Assembly: GCF_006475605.1 (NCBI RefSeq)
Contig: NZ_SSBC01000021.1
Coordinates: 1-64,000, forward strand
Length of the DNA stretch: 64,000 bases
DNA from: Asticcacaulis tiandongensis
GTDB lineage: Bacteria > Pseudomonadota > Alphaproteobacteria > Caulobacterales > Caulobacteraceae
Reading direction: 5' to 3'
The notes under the pieces are model-generated. The model was not told where the DNA came from. It saw only the letters and a list, made by a program, of their open reading frames with translations, and did no database searches. Below are positions 1 through 8,953 of the stretch, in pieces (position 1 is the stretch's first letter; each line of letters begins with the position of its first letter). A program made the position numbers and the translations under genes.

Positions 1-64
1 TCTTGGGAAAATAAGGCTGAAGCCGGGCCATCTGCTCGTCCGTCAGCCAATAAAGGTCACTCAT
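1..64 (-). CDS. IS5-family transposase, N-terminal fragment (runs off window)
   Basis: Only the first 21 codons are inside the window, reading leftwards from an ATG at 64. They give MSDLYWLTDEQMARLQPYF, the typical opening of IS5/IS1182-like transposases (W-L-T-D-E-Q followed by a P-Y-F motif). The rest lies outside the window, so completeness and activity cannot be judged. The bases to its right (65-198) look like the element's own end; a stretch near 110-130 may hold the terminal repeat, but no partner end is visible. Confidence 0.7.
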   Translation of the reverse strand, partial: MSDLYWLTDEQMARLQPYFPK

Positions 65-225
65 AATCCACACTCCTCAGGAGCATGAATCAGATCACTA
101 CAACAAAATCAATGGGTCCTGAGCCTAGAAGCGCGTGCACCCGAGGCCGTGGAATAGCTGCGACAAGATGACTCGGTGGACCTTTTAGGTAGGCGGTCGT
201 AAGCGGATTTTGTTAGATTGCCGCC

Positions 226-1785
226 ATGCTCAACCCCGCCAACTTGCCTGATGACATAGCGGTTCTCAAAGCCATGCTGGTGGCTTCTGAGGCCCGTAAT
301 CTGCGCAAGGATGAGCGGATCGAGCGACTTGAGAAACTGGTTGCGGCCTTCAGGCAAGCGGCCTTCGGGCGGAAGTCCGAGAAGAGCCATCCGGATCAGT
401 TTGAGCTGGCGCTGGAGGATCTGGAAACCGCTATTGCCGCGATCCATGCTGAGGAGGAGGCTGATGCGCCTGGCGGCAAACGGCCAGCAAAGCCACGCGC
501 CGTCAATCGCGGAGGGTTACCCGGGCATCTGCCCCGTATCGAGGAAGTTATTGAGCCTGACAGTCTGATCTGTACCTGCGGCAACGGCTTACACTGCATT
601 GGTGAAGACAGGTGCGAGCGGCTGGACGTGGTCCCGGCGCAGTTCCGTGTCATCGTCACCCGCCGCCCTAGATATGCCTGCCGGGCCTGCACGGATGGCG
701 TCACTCAAGCCTCTGCTCCGGCGCGCCTCATTCCCGGTGGCCTGCCGACGGAAGCGACTGTGGCCCATGTGCTGGTCAGTAAATATGCCGACCATCTGCC
801 CCTGTATCGGCAGGCCCAGATCTATAGCCGTCAGGGCATTGACCTTGATCGGTCTACGCTGGCTGACTGGGTTGGTCGCGCCGCGTTCGAGTTGCGCCTG
901 GTGTTCGACGCCCTGATCGCTGATCTGAAGCGATCCACCAAGCTCTTCATGGATGAAACCCGCGCCCCTGTGCTTGATCCCGGCGCCCGCAAAACGAAAA
1001 CCGGATACTTCTGGGCGCTGGCCCGCGATGACCGACCGTGGCAGGGCGCAGCACCGCCCGGTGTGGCCTTTACCTATGCCCCCGGACGCGGCGGGCAACA
1101 TGCCGAACATATCCTGCAGGGCTTCGGCGGTATCCTGCAGGGCTTCGGCGGTATCCTGCAGGTGGATGGCTATGCCGGTTATAATCGCCTGATCGCACCC
1201 GACCGTATCGGCCCGCAGATACGGCTGGCCTATTGCTGGGCGCACGCCCGCCGCAAACTGTTCGAGATCACCCGCAATGGCCCTGCGCCGATAGCCGAAG
1301 AAGGCCTCAGGCATATGGCTGATCTGTACAAGATCGAAACGGACATCCGCGGCGGCACCCCAGAGACCCGACTGGCCGCCCGGCAATTACGATCAGCCCC
1401 CTTAATCGCCGATATAGAAGCGTGGCTCAACACCCACCGCAGCCGTGTCGCCGCCAAATCGCCGCTGGGTGAGGCGTTGAATTACATCGCCAGATACTGG
1501 TCGGGTCTCTGCCTGTTCCTCGACGATGGCCGTATCGAACTGGACAACAACAGTGTTGAACGCACGATCCGGCCTATTGCGCTGAACCGGAAAAATGCCC
1601 TCTTTGCCGGCCATGACGCCGGGGCCCAGAACTGGGCCATCATCGCGTCACTGATCGAAACGTGCAAACTGAGCGGTATCGATCCCCATGCCTACCTGAC
1701 CAACACCCTAAGGGCCATCGCGGGCGGACATAAGCAAAGCCAGATCGAACACCTTCTTCCTTGGAACTACGCCGTCAAGGTGTGA
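226..1785 (+). CDS. tnpC: IS66-family transposase TnpC
   Basis: A 519-residue DDE transposase of normal IS66 length. In order it has an N-terminal coiled region (about 15-85), a zinc-finger-like domain with paired cysteines (ICTCG near 117 and YACRAC near 150), then the catalytic core. The likely acidic triad is the D of LFMDET (about 243), the D of LQVDGYAGYN (about 313) and the E of NNSVERTIRP (about 440). The start at 226 leaves 27 bases to the element's left end. An in-frame 21-bp duplication adds a second ILQGFGG just before the second catalytic Asp, which could affect activity. Confidence 0.92.
   Translation: MLNPANLPDDIAVLKAMLVASEARNLRKDERIERLEKLVAAFRQAAFGRKSEKSHPDQFELALEDLETAIAAIHAEEEADAPGGKRPAKPRAVNRGGLPGHLPRIEEVIEPDSLICTCGNGLHCIGEDRCERLDVVPAQFRVIVTRRPRYACRACTDGVTQASAPARLIPGGLPTEATVAHVLVSKYADHLPLYRQAQIYSRQGIDLDRSTLADWVGRAAFELRLVFDALIADLKRSTKLFMDETRAPVLDPGARKTKTGYFWALARDDRPWQGAAPPGVAFTYAPGRGGQHAEHILQGFGGILQGFGGILQVDGYAGYNRLIAPDRIGPQIRLAYCWAHARRKLFEITRNGPAPIAEEGLRHMADLYKIETDIRGGTPETRLAARQLRSAPLIADIEAWLNTHRSRVAAKSPLGEALNYIARYWSGLCLFLDDGRIELDNNSVERTIRPIALNRKNALFAGHDAGAQNWAIIASLIETCKLSGIDPHAYLTNTLRAIAGGHKQSQIEHLLPWNYAVKV
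1111..1161 (+). repeat. 21-bp tandem duplication inside tnpC
   Basis: Bases 1111-1131 and 1132-1152 are identical 21-mers (atcctgcagggcttcggcgg plus t), followed by a third partial copy atcctgcag at 1153-1161. Translation gives ILQGFGG-ILQGFGG-ILQ. The duplication keeps the frame. It is either a real slippage event or an assembly artefact. Confidence 0.9.
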
Positions 1786-1803
1786 ACGAAACACCGCTTA
1801 CCG

Positions 1804-1959
1804 ACATTTTACAAACTGAAAGCAAAATACGGCGGCCTGGAGGTATCTGAAGCTCGGCGGCTGAAGTCGCTTGAGGATGAGAACGCCAAGCTGAAGCGGC
1901 TTTTGGCAGACGCCATGCTCGACAATGTCGTGCTCAAAGATCTTCTGGGAAAGCCCTGA
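1804..1959 (+). pseudogene. IS3-family (IS407-like) orfA, C-terminal half only
   Basis: An open frame from the IS66 right edge to a TGA at 1957 encodes FYKLKAKYGGLEV and then a leucine-zipper stretch (LEDENAKLKRLLADAMLD), the conserved second half of IS3 OrfA. The N-terminal helix-turn-helix half is missing and is not found left of the IS66 element, so this is a truncated remnant. It overlaps the start of orfB by 4 bases in a different frame, as in intact IS3 elements. Confidence 0.8.
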
Positions 1960-2847
1960 CGACACCACAGCAATGGCGCGAGGCAGCGCTCAGGGCTCTG
2001 CGGGATCATGACATCTCGCAGCGCCGGGCCTGCCGGCTCGTCGGTGTCGATACAAAAACGGTCCGCCGCGAAGCGCCACCGGATCATCCGGATATTCGCC
2101 AGGAAAATGCAGAAGATTGCCACAGAGCGCCGACGCTTCGGCTACCGCCGCGTCGGTGTCATGCTGGCACGCAAAGGCATCAGAATGAACCATAAGAAGC
2201 TCTACCGGCTTTATCGCGAGGAAGGGTTATCGGTGCGCCGACGCCGGGGTCGCAAACGCGCTCAGGGCTCACGTACGCCGATCCCAACCTCACTTCGTCC
2301 GAATGATCGCTGGTCGCTGGACTTTTTGTCTGACACCTTTGGCGCCCGTCGCTTCCGCATCCTCGCGGTCAACGACGACTGCTGCCGCGAAAACCTGTGT
2401 TTGGTCGCCGATACAAGCCTTTCTGGCGCAAGGGTGGCAGGTGAGCTCGATGCGCTGGTGCGTCTGTATGGAAAGCCTGCGTCGATCGTCTCAGACAACG
2501 GCACCGAGTTTACCAGTCGCGCCATCCTGGACTGGGCCAATCGCAATGGCGTTGCCTGGCACTATATCGACCCGGGCAAACCACAGCAAAACGCCTACAT
2601 CGAGAGCTTCAATGGCAGCCTGCGCGACGAACTGCTCAACGAGGAAATCTTCGACAGCTTAGCCGATGCACGGCGTAAGCTGGCCTTGTGGCGGTATGAC
2701 TACAACAATGTCAGGCCGCACTCTTCCCTGGACAACCAAACACCGGCCGCCGCACGCCGAGCGCTCGAGCTGTTGGATAGCTCCGCGCACGGCGCGCTTG
2801 CCCATCAACAAACCCATGAATATTATACCGCCAGACTCTCGTTATGA
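1956..2847 (+). pseudogene. IS3-family (IS407-like) orfB transposase, frameshifted
   Basis: OrfB would begin around 1956 ([18 protein letters not shown], then a helix-turn-helix ending in TVRRE) and continue from about 2101 as [17 protein letters not shown] in the next frame. One extra C at about 2099-2100 explains the break. The rve integrase core is otherwise intact: the D of RWSLDF, the D of SDNGTEF and the E of YIESFNG, and the gene ends in a normal place. The longest uninterrupted piece is 2008-2847 (279 aa). This shift is not the usual orfA/orfB programmed one, so the gene is probably dead or mis-sequenced. Confidence 0.85.
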
Positions 2848-2963
2848 CTGAGGGATCGGCAGGGGGCAGGTCAATACTCAGCGCTACACATGGCGGGAAA
2901 TACGGGCGAGTGGCCCAATTCGCGGCGTAGATATAACTTGAAGATTTGGCCCAGAAGCAAAAA

Positions 2964-3398
2964 TCAACTCACTGGGAGTTCACGATCTGGCCTAACGATT
3001 AACCAAAAAACTGTAGAGACCAGAACGCCAATAAATATGGAGACTAAAAATATAAATATCACTGACATTCCACCATCACCAAATGAAAACATGTTTATTA
3101 TATTTTTGTAAAAAATAATAAATGAAATTAATGTAGATACAAAAACTCCAAAAATATTATATATCAATAAATTTCTCAAATTTACACTAACAAAGAATAA
3201 GTGTGCGGGAATTCCAATTACAATAATTACTGGATACCCCAACATAGCACATAATTTCAACGCCCATACACCTTCTGAAATATTGCCAAAAATAGATACA
3301 AATAAAAATAATATTCCAGGCGTTATGGGAGATATAAATATTGCTGCAATTAATCTAATGGTGGAATGTTTTAACATTGCTGACCTCGAATTTAACAT
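2964..3398 (-). CDS. Four-helix membrane protein, candidate immunity protein for the RHS tail
   Basis: A 144-residue protein with four strongly hydrophobic segments (LIAAIFISPITPGILFLFV, then LCAMLGYPVIIVIGIPAHLF, IYNIFGVFVSTLISFIIF and a last one before the C-terminus). I placed the start at ATG 3398 because it overlaps the RHS stop codon (ATGTTAA), a sign of coupled translation; the frame is open further upstream (Met at 3473), but that part lies inside the RHS gene. The gene is very AT-rich compared with the gsp genes, as expected for an exchangeable toxin-immunity cassette. No family was recognised. The immunity role rests on position (directly after the variable RHS tail), and a membrane location would fit a toxin acting at the inner membrane or from the periplasm. 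Confidence 0.6.
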   Translation of the reverse strand: MLNSRSAMLKHSTIRLIAAIFISPITPGILFLFVSIFGNISEGVWALKLCAMLGYPVIIVIGIPAHLFFVSVNLRNLLIYNIFGVFVSTLISFIIFYKNIINMFSFGDGGMSVIFIFLVSIFIGVLVSTVFWLIVRPDRELPVS

Positions 3399-6300
3399 CC
3401 TAGTCCAATTTTTGCTGTACAATATGGAGATGGCGATTGCGCGGGTGCTGAACGAGGCTTTTGCCCTTCCCAAACGCCATTAATCATGTCTGCGAACGGT
3501 GAGCTAGGTGATTGCAGAGAGGCCGTACCTTCACCCCAATTATTAATTATAGTGCCGTCACTAGTTTGGTTCACTTCACGGACTACGATACCTGATTCAA
3601 GCGGGTGCCCAGATGTTGTTACATTCACAACCACCTCTTTTCCACTTACTTCATTAGTTACGATAAATGAAGTTACCGGGCTAATAGCTTGAGGAACTAA
3701 CCCGCCAATAACAGGCGTAGCGTCATTTTTAGTGCCCTCCACGCTGGCAGGTTTGGGTGATCCAGGTGTAGGATTATTTTCAACATACCTTTTTGTTTCT
3801 TCTACATTTTTGCTGCTTTTGGCTGTAACGCTATAAGCATGATAGTTTTTTGATTCTGTGGTAAAATCTACAAAACCTTTTTGTTGGGTAAATGAAACTT
3901 TATAATTTACAGAAGTACATGTAGTTTTACTATCTGCCGTCACACAGTCTGTCCCCGTCGGATCTTTACCATTTATGGGATCCCCTGCGACGTATGCATA
4001 GAGGTTGAGGTCGTCTTTTGACCCGATGGGATCCGTCTGTAGGAACCTTCCCAAGTTGGGATCATAGACTCTAGCCTTGTAGTAGTAGAGCTCTGCTTCG
4101 GGCATTATGGTCTGGCCGGTGTAGCGAAACTTACTTGCTCCCGTCCAGCTTTCCACATTGGCAGCGTTCTTCGGCTCACCATAGGGACCATACTTGTACA
4201 GTTCCGTCAGAACACTTGAGCCATTGGTGTAGGCAATCACACTGCCCTGATAGTTCTGGTAGAAATAGCGACGGCTTGTGGTGTCGATATTGCTGCCCTC
4301 GAACCACACCACAGGCTCATCCACACCTGTGCCATGCACATAGCGCCTAAGAACCGTCGAGCCGTTATATTCCCCGATCAGGTTTACACCGTCATACAGA
4401 TAGGTCGTGACCGTACTGCCCGATGTATATTTGCTCAATCTGCCTTCCGGATCATATTCCAGTGTCAGGTTGGCACCGCCCCCCGTGGCCGTCAGAAGAC
4501 GGTTCTCCACATCATAGGTAAAGGTGCGGGTGTCATCCTTGGTCAGGTTGCCGCGTAAGTCATAACCACCCGGCATAACTGCAAAGGTCGTGTCACGGTT
4601 CAGGCCGTCATAAACCCTGTTATCCGGTGGGGGGGCCGTCAGTTCCTTATATTCGTATGATGCATTGCTGGCCCCCAGGGTGGTGATCTGGCTGGCCGGA
4701 TTATAGGCAAACGTCCAGTTTACATCATAAGCCGTATTGGCCAGATCGAGGTTCATCCCCGTCAGGCGGCCCACCGCATCATAGCTGTAGCCGGTTGAGC
4801 CACCCGTCTTGTTCAGGGCTGATCTCAGACCATTATTGTTATAGGTCTGGGTAAACAGACTACCCGCGGTCGAATGTGTCACACCGGTCAGGCGGTTGAG
4901 ATAATCCACACTGTAGGTCAGGTAATGCGCGGTCTCAGGGAAGGTCAGGCGTGATCTGGCCCCGGCCTGATTGTACAGGTAGCTGACCGTGCGGCTATTC
5001 ATATCCGTGATAGAGGTCACCCGACCCAGCGCATCATAGGCATAGGACACCCCTGCCCCGCTGTGGGAGCCAAAGCGCTTGTGGATGATGCCCCCCAGCA
5101 GATTGTAGCGGATATAGACATCCTTCGCCGTCCCGCCCGGAATATCGCGGAACACTTCGCGGTTCAGATTGTCATACTGGAACCCGATGATCTGACCATC
5201 CCGACGCCGGTGTGTCAGGCGATTACCATTGGCATCATAGGTGTAGGCTTCGTAGTCGGTCGTGGAGGAGCTGTTTGCGCCTGCCGTGGTTACCGGGTAA
5301 CGCAGTTTGCTCAGACGGTCAAAGCCATCGTATTCCAGTGTCGTACGGTTATTATTTGCATCCCGCTCTGATGTTTTCAATCCGTTGAGAGCATAGGTAT
5401 AGCGGGCATAAAAACGCTCGATCGGCGTCCCTGCAGCCTGTTTAACCTCTGTCACCTTTCCCATATTGTCATATGCATAGCGGATAATACGATCCGGACC
5501 ATGCGGGCCCTGAGCAGACAAAGTGCAGGCGCTAACCGGCAGAGTACCATAAACGGCCGGATTCATCCGTGTGGCCACACACAAGGGCCGCAGGTCATCA
5601 TCATAAGAGGTTTGAGTCAGGGAGATTACGGTATTGCCGTCCTTGACCTTTACAACAGTGGGCATACCATAGGGATCATAAACCGTCTCTGTTTGTGACA
5701 CAGACTGGAAGTTGGCCCAATCCGTGTCCGTAATACCAGCCACCAGCCCTTTCTCGACCAGCTTCAGTTGCCCATCCAAATTATAAGTATAGCGTTCTGC
5801 CGATCTCAGAAGCGGGCCGCTGCCGTCAGGATCCGGGCCAATCATTCCCGTCTTCTGACGTGCGAGGTCATAACGATAGTAGCTTTTATCAACGGTACCG
5901 GGCAAGGGGCCATCTTCGGCAATCAAGTTCCCGACAACGTCATATTCATAAGTGGTTCCGGAAACCGTAACGCCATCGCCCGAAGACACCGTAACGGCAG
6001 TTTTGAACAGATTGTTGTGGTTATATTCAAATGATGTAATGCGCTCATTTGCCGTGCCCGCACAGGTCGCAGCCAAGGTGCATTCGGATATGCTTGACAC
6101 AAGATATATAGGATCGGAATCCACAAGAACACCAAGAGCGTTCTTTATTTTCGCCCGATATTGCTGATATGTGTACCGTTTTTGCGGACGTATACCATTA
6201 GCATCCGCAGGAAGGGTTTCTGTCAATATACCGCCATGTACCGGAGAATACGTGTAATCTGTTTGATTGCTAAGCGCATCTCTCACCCACACGGGTTTGT

Positions 6301-7858
6301 TGCAGATTTTTATATTAACACAATTTGGATCATAAAAAACACTTATAATCCGGTCTGTTAATCCCGATCCCGGCTTTGCTTTCGTTTTATGTTCTATGAT
6401 ATTATAACGGTTGTCATACACATAATTTCCCTCAGGGGAATCTATTGCACTGGATATATTTATATTCGGTTCGATCATATTCAAATAACTATATGACTGA
6501 ATAAATCCGTTAGGGTTATTTATCTCTGTTATTTGAGACCTGTCATAGTTACTCTTTATGATGGTAGTGTTGTTAAATGGATCCTTAACACTAATTGTTC
6601 TGGAGCCCGATCCAAACCACGGCGCATAAGGCGTAGGCTGGGTTCCCGTAGTTGGAGTATAAGTCCATTTCTTTTTGCCCGATGGATCGTTCGTCGTATA
6701 ATAGGTGTGTTGTACAGTGTTATCGCCAAGCCTGGGCGCGAGACCACTGGTGCTGGTCTTCGCAAAGGCGTAGTTGCTTACCGTGGATTGCCTGATTAAG
6801 TCCCAATACGGAAAATCCCACCCCGATGGTTGAGATGGACCAGCATTGGGATTGGCAACTGAGATGCAGCAAAATTCTATTTTACCCAATATATTCTGAT
6901 ATTTTTCTACTCCCAGCGGGGACCTGGAATAGGAGACGGCAATCTCATATGCTTTCCCGCTACTGTGTGAAGGACTATTTATTACCGTTGCATAATCGTA
7001 AACCCATGTTCTGTTCAGTGAGTCTTTAACTTGAACGACGGGGACATTAACTCTGCCTCTATTATTCTCTGTTGTGTATGTATATGTTGTGCTCGGCCAT
7101 GTTTGACTGAATGTACATTGGATCGCTTCGGGATCGCAAAAATCCACCGAAGTATTAATGGCTGTTATTTTAGATACACGGCTAACCGTAGCATCCGTGG
7201 TGCTAACAGGTGTGTATCTTATCATCCAACCTTTATTGCTGGAAACACTCTTCAGACTACGAATAACTCTTGCGGGATAGGTAATAGTTATTCCACCAGA
7301 TGTAACAGTCGACGAAGGAATATTCACTGTCCAATAATAAAACCGTATGATTTCTCCATCCGGTCTGTGAATGGTTTTTAAAAGACCTTCGTTATAGCCT
7401 ACGCCTGATTCATTTTTTAAATTCGTATCATAAGTGTATAATGTCCCGTCGGGGCGAGTTATGGTTGATCCGGAGTATGAGGATTTACTGGGGGTATTCC
7501 AACCGAACATCTCGGCTCCGTCACCGAATGTGGCCGTTACGCGCTTGGCATGATCTGGAAAGTTGTAGCTGGCGTTTAACCCGGCGAATAGATTATCTCC
7601 ATATGGAAAAGCACGCGCACTAGACGTTCGGCTCAGTCCGCTTTCAGGCGTACCAATGGAAAGGTTGGCGATACTGTAAGTCGGACTCAAAGTAATTAGG
7701 TCTATGCCGTTATCATCAACAGCACGAGCTGCTGGTGGGGGAGGTATTTGCGCCCAAGTTGTGCAGGGAGTGGCGATTCCTGCATATAACGGCCATGAAA
7801 GTGCTAAATATCCTGCTCGGGAGAGTAACATTTTTTTCAGATATACAGAATTTCTCAT
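3392..7858 (-). CDS. Secreted RHS/YD-repeat protein with variable C-terminal tail (putative polymorphic toxin)
   Basis: A 1488-residue protein. Residues 1-36 are a Sec signal peptide ending near TTWAQ. An N-terminal domain follows (DDNGIDL motif near 48), then many YD repeats (for example YEYDVVGNL, YTYDANGNR, YAYDALGRVTS, YLYDGVNLIGEY) that should form the RHS shell. The RHS core closes with YDPNLGRFLQTDPIG and LNLYAYVAGDPINGKDPTG near residue 1300. The last 188 residues are unrelated to the second RHS protein in this window and carry short conserved-looking pieces (GHPLESGIVVREV, NNWGEGTASLQSP); I do not recognise their activity. RHS proteins usually deliver such tails as toxins. Signal peptide, position behind gspK and the mini-YD gene, and overlap with a membrane gene suggest type II export and an immunity partner. 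Confidence 0.9.
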   Translation of the reverse strand: MRNSVYLKKMLLSRAGYLALSWPLYAGIATPCTTWAQIPPPPAARAVDDNGIDLITLSPTYSIANLSIGTPESGLSRTSSARAFPYGDNLFAGLNASYNFPDHAKRVTATFGDGAEMFGWNTPSKSSYSGSTITRPDGTLYTYDTNLKNESGVGYNEGLLKTIHRPDGEIIRFYYWTVNIPSSTVTSGGITITYPARVIRSLKSVSSNKGWMIRYTPVSTTDATVSRVSKITAINTSVDFCDPEAIQCTFSQTWPSTTYTYTTENNRGRVNVPVVQVKDSLNRTWVYDYATVINSPSHSSGKAYEIAVSYSRSPLGVEKYQNILGKIEFCCISVANPNAGPSQPSGWDFPYWDLIRQSTVSNYAFAKTSTSGLAPRLGDNTVQHTYYTTNDPSGKKKWTYTPTTGTQPTPYAPWFGSGSRTISVKDPFNNTTIIKSNYDRSQITEINNPNGFIQSYSYLNMIEPNINISSAIDSPEGNYVYDNRYNIIEHKTKAKPGSGLTDRIISVFYDPNCVNIKICNKPVWVRDALSNQTDYTYSPVHGGILTETLPADANGIRPQKRYTYQQYRAKIKNALGVLVDSDPIYLVSSISECTLAATCAGTANERITSFEYNHNNLFKTAVTVSSGDGVTVSGTTYEYDVVGNLIAEDGPLPGTVDKSYYRYDLARQKTGMIGPDPDGSGPLLRSAERYTYNLDGQLKLVEKGLVAGITDTDWANFQSVSQTETVYDPYGMPTVVKVKDGNTVISLTQTSYDDDLRPLCVATRMNPAVYGTLPVSACTLSAQGPHGPDRIIRYAYDNMGKVTEVKQAAGTPIERFYARYTYALNGLKTSERDANNNRTTLEYDGFDRLSKLRYPVTTAGANSSSTTDYEAYTYDANGNRLTHRRRDGQIIGFQYDNLNREVFRDIPGGTAKDVYIRYNLLGGIIHKRFGSHSGAGVSYAYDALGRVTSITDMNSRTVSYLYNQAGARSRLTFPETAHYLTYSVDYLNRLTGVTHSTAGSLFTQTYNNNGLRSALNKTGGSTGYSYDAVGRLTGMNLDLANTAYDVNWTFAYNPASQITTLGASNASYEYKELTAPPPDNRVYDGLNRDTTFAVMPGGYDLRGNLTKDDTRTFTYDVENRLLTATGGGANLTLEYDPEGRLSKYTSGSTVTTYLYDGVNLIGEYNGSTVLRRYVHGTGVDEPVVWFEGSNIDTTSRRYFYQNYQGSVIAYTNGSSVLTELYKYGPYGEPKNAANVESWTGASKFRYTGQTIMPEAELYYYKARVYDPNLGRFLQTDPIGSKDDLNLYAYVAGDPINGKDPTGTDCVTADSKTTCTSVNYKVSFTQQKGFVDFTTESKNYHAYSVTAKSSKNVEETKRYVENNPTPGSPKPASVEGTKNDATPVIGGLVPQAISPVTSFIVTNEVSGKEVVVNVTTSGHPLESGIVVREVNQTSDGTIINNWGEGTASLQSPSSPFADMINGVWEGQKPRSAPAQSPSPYCTAKIGLGC
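3958..5275 (-). repeat. RHS core direct repeat, copy A
   Basis: The DNA for the last part of the RHS shell here is nearly the same as 16147-17463 in the split RHS locus, in the same orientation and about 12 kb apart. Long stretches match base for base apart from scattered differences. Homology stops sharply at the DPTG motif, where the two tails begin. Both borders are approximate. Confidence 0.8.
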
Positions 7859-7913
7859 GACCCACCCCTCTAATGTTACAAAGAATATTTATAATTCACT
7901 TTAAGTAATAAAT

Positions 7914-8243
7914 TCACTCTCGACTAATTATGACCTGCGCAGAAGTTGTGTTTCCGATTTTGTCTTTCACAGTGAAAGTGTATGTCTTTGTTGTCTGTGC
8001 CGGTATATCTATATGAAGCCCGCCCTCGGGTGAGCTCAGAGTGATCTTCGATCCACTAACAGACTTACATTGAGCTGTAAGATGCTCGGGTAAAAGCTCA
8101 AAGGCCACGCCCGTTTCCTCAGGTAACCCCGACAGGGGAATGACCAAATTCTGACAAGTTAACTCAGTCGTTTGTGTTTGCGCGACATTCGCCATCATCA
8201 AGAGTCCAGTTGTTAAGCAAAATACCTGTTTGAGAAGTCTCAT
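7914..8243 (-). CDS. Small secreted protein of unknown function
   Basis: A 109-residue protein with a clear signal peptide (MRLLKQVFCLTTGLLMMANV, cleavage near AQTQ). The remaining 85 residues contain two cysteines and end in a beta-strand-rich piece (TYTFTVKDKIGNTTSAQVII) that resembles an Ig-like or cadherin-like strand pattern. A strong AGGGGG ribosome site precedes ATG 8243. It lies 9 bases after the mini-YD gene and 55 bases before the intact RHS gene, all in the same direction, so the three are probably co-transcribed. No family was recognised; a co-secreted accessory role is inferred from position. Confidence 0.75.
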   Translation of the reverse strand: MRLLKQVFCLTTGLLMMANVAQTQTTELTCQNLVIPLSGLPEETGVAFELLPEHLTAQCKSVSGSKITLSSPEGGLHIDIPAQTTKTYTFTVKDKIGNTTSAQVIISRE

Positions 8244-8252
8244 ATGCTCCCC

Positions 8253-8792
8253 CTAGTTACGAATATAGGTGATTGTGCCGGTACCTGTGCCGCCGTTCCC
8301 GTCTGATACGGTGAAGTTTGTATGGACCGTCTGATTGGCACCAATCGTAAAGGTCCGCGGCATAGCGGGGGAAGTTACGATGAGTGTGTCGCCATTCGCA
8401 TCTGTACAACGGCCTATAACCTGAGCGGCCGTAATCGTAATGGATATCCCAGGTGCACCGGGAATATATCCCATGTTTACTGTCTGATTGGTACAGACAG
8501 GTGCCGTATTGCTGCCGCCCCCGCCTCCGGAAGAAGATGAAGACGACGATGACGAACCGCTGCCAGAGGTGCAGGTTCCGCCCGTACCTGTGGCGGCCCT
8601 TACAATCTGGGTGCGGTTACCGGCTGCATCATACTGATAGGTGATCTTCGTACTGTCGGGATAACAGACCGATGTCACACGCCCCAAAGCATCGTAACTG
8701 TATTGAGTATTCCCCGACATAACGCTGGAGGCTCCGGCGACCGCACAGATCACCCCGACAATGGCCACACGGCCATAGATTTTCCGTGACAT
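8253..8792 (-). CDS. Mini-YD protein: signal peptide, two YD repeats, Ser/Gly linker, beta domain
   Basis: A 179-residue protein. A signal peptide (to about residue 27) is followed by two YD repeats (YSYDALGRVTSV and YQYDAAGNRTQIV, about 31-65), a low-complexity Ser then Gly linker (about 77-93), and a C-terminal domain ending in the cadherin/Ig-like signature SDGNGGTGTGTITY. The first 65 residues are clearly related to two other proteins in this window (22658-25120 and 29818-30063) that have different C-termini. GGGGG precedes ATG 8792. It is the first gene after the gspD-gspK block, 160 bases downstream of gspK. Its function is unknown; two YD repeats are far too few to build an RHS shell. 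Confidence 0.85.
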   Translation of the reverse strand: MSRKIYGRVAIVGVICAVAGASSVMSGNTQYSYDALGRVTSVCYPDSTKITYQYDAAGNRTQIVRAATGTGGTCTSGSGSSSSSSSSSGGGGGSNTAPVCTNQTVNMGYIPGAPGISITITAAQVIGRCTDANGDTLIVTSPAMPRTFTIGANQTVHTNFTVSDGNGGTGTGTITYIRN

Positions 8793-8953
8793 TCCCCCCG
8801 CCCCTGTATGTTTCTCGAAACTCGAGGTTTCATCTCTTGGTAACAGACAACCGCGTTATGTCATTCCCGTCAAGAGGGAAGTTTATATGCAATGCACCAA
8901 TCAGGAGAAGTTTCTTGTCTAGGGGGCAATTTCAAAAAGTGTTCAGCCTTGCC

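Larger units (their letters stand above)
199..1801 (+). mobile_element. IS66-family element, single tnpC type
   Basis: The element is bounded by short inverted ends: gtaagcgg starting at 199 and its reverse complement ccgcttac ending at 1801, the usual IS66 terminal start. It carries only the large transposase and no tnpA or tnpB, as in the ISBst12-like subgroup. The 8 bases outside each end (191-198 and 1802-1809) do not match, so no target duplication is visible. The element abuts an IS5-type end on the left and half of an IS3 orfA on the right, so the flanks have been rearranged since insertion. Confidence 0.75.

Noticed and set aside
589-1386. 265-codon minus-strand frame within tnpC
   Set aside because: It lies antisense to a well-supported transposase gene, has no recognisable motif, and its content follows from the codon bias of the other strand.
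2095-2105. Programmed frameshift in the IS407-like orfB
   Set aside because: The shift is inside orfB, not at the orfA/orfB junction, and no slippery A-run with downstream structure fits; a single inserted base is simpler.
2890-3111. 73-codon plus-strand frame after the IS3 remnant
   Set aside because: It is antisense to the membrane protein gene over much of its length, has no ribosome site and low-complexity content.
3398-3473. Upstream extension of the 4-TM gene to Met at 3473
   Set aside because: It would overlap the RHS gene by 82 bases, and the extra residues are charged and unrelated to a membrane start; ATG 3398 at the stop overlap is more natural.
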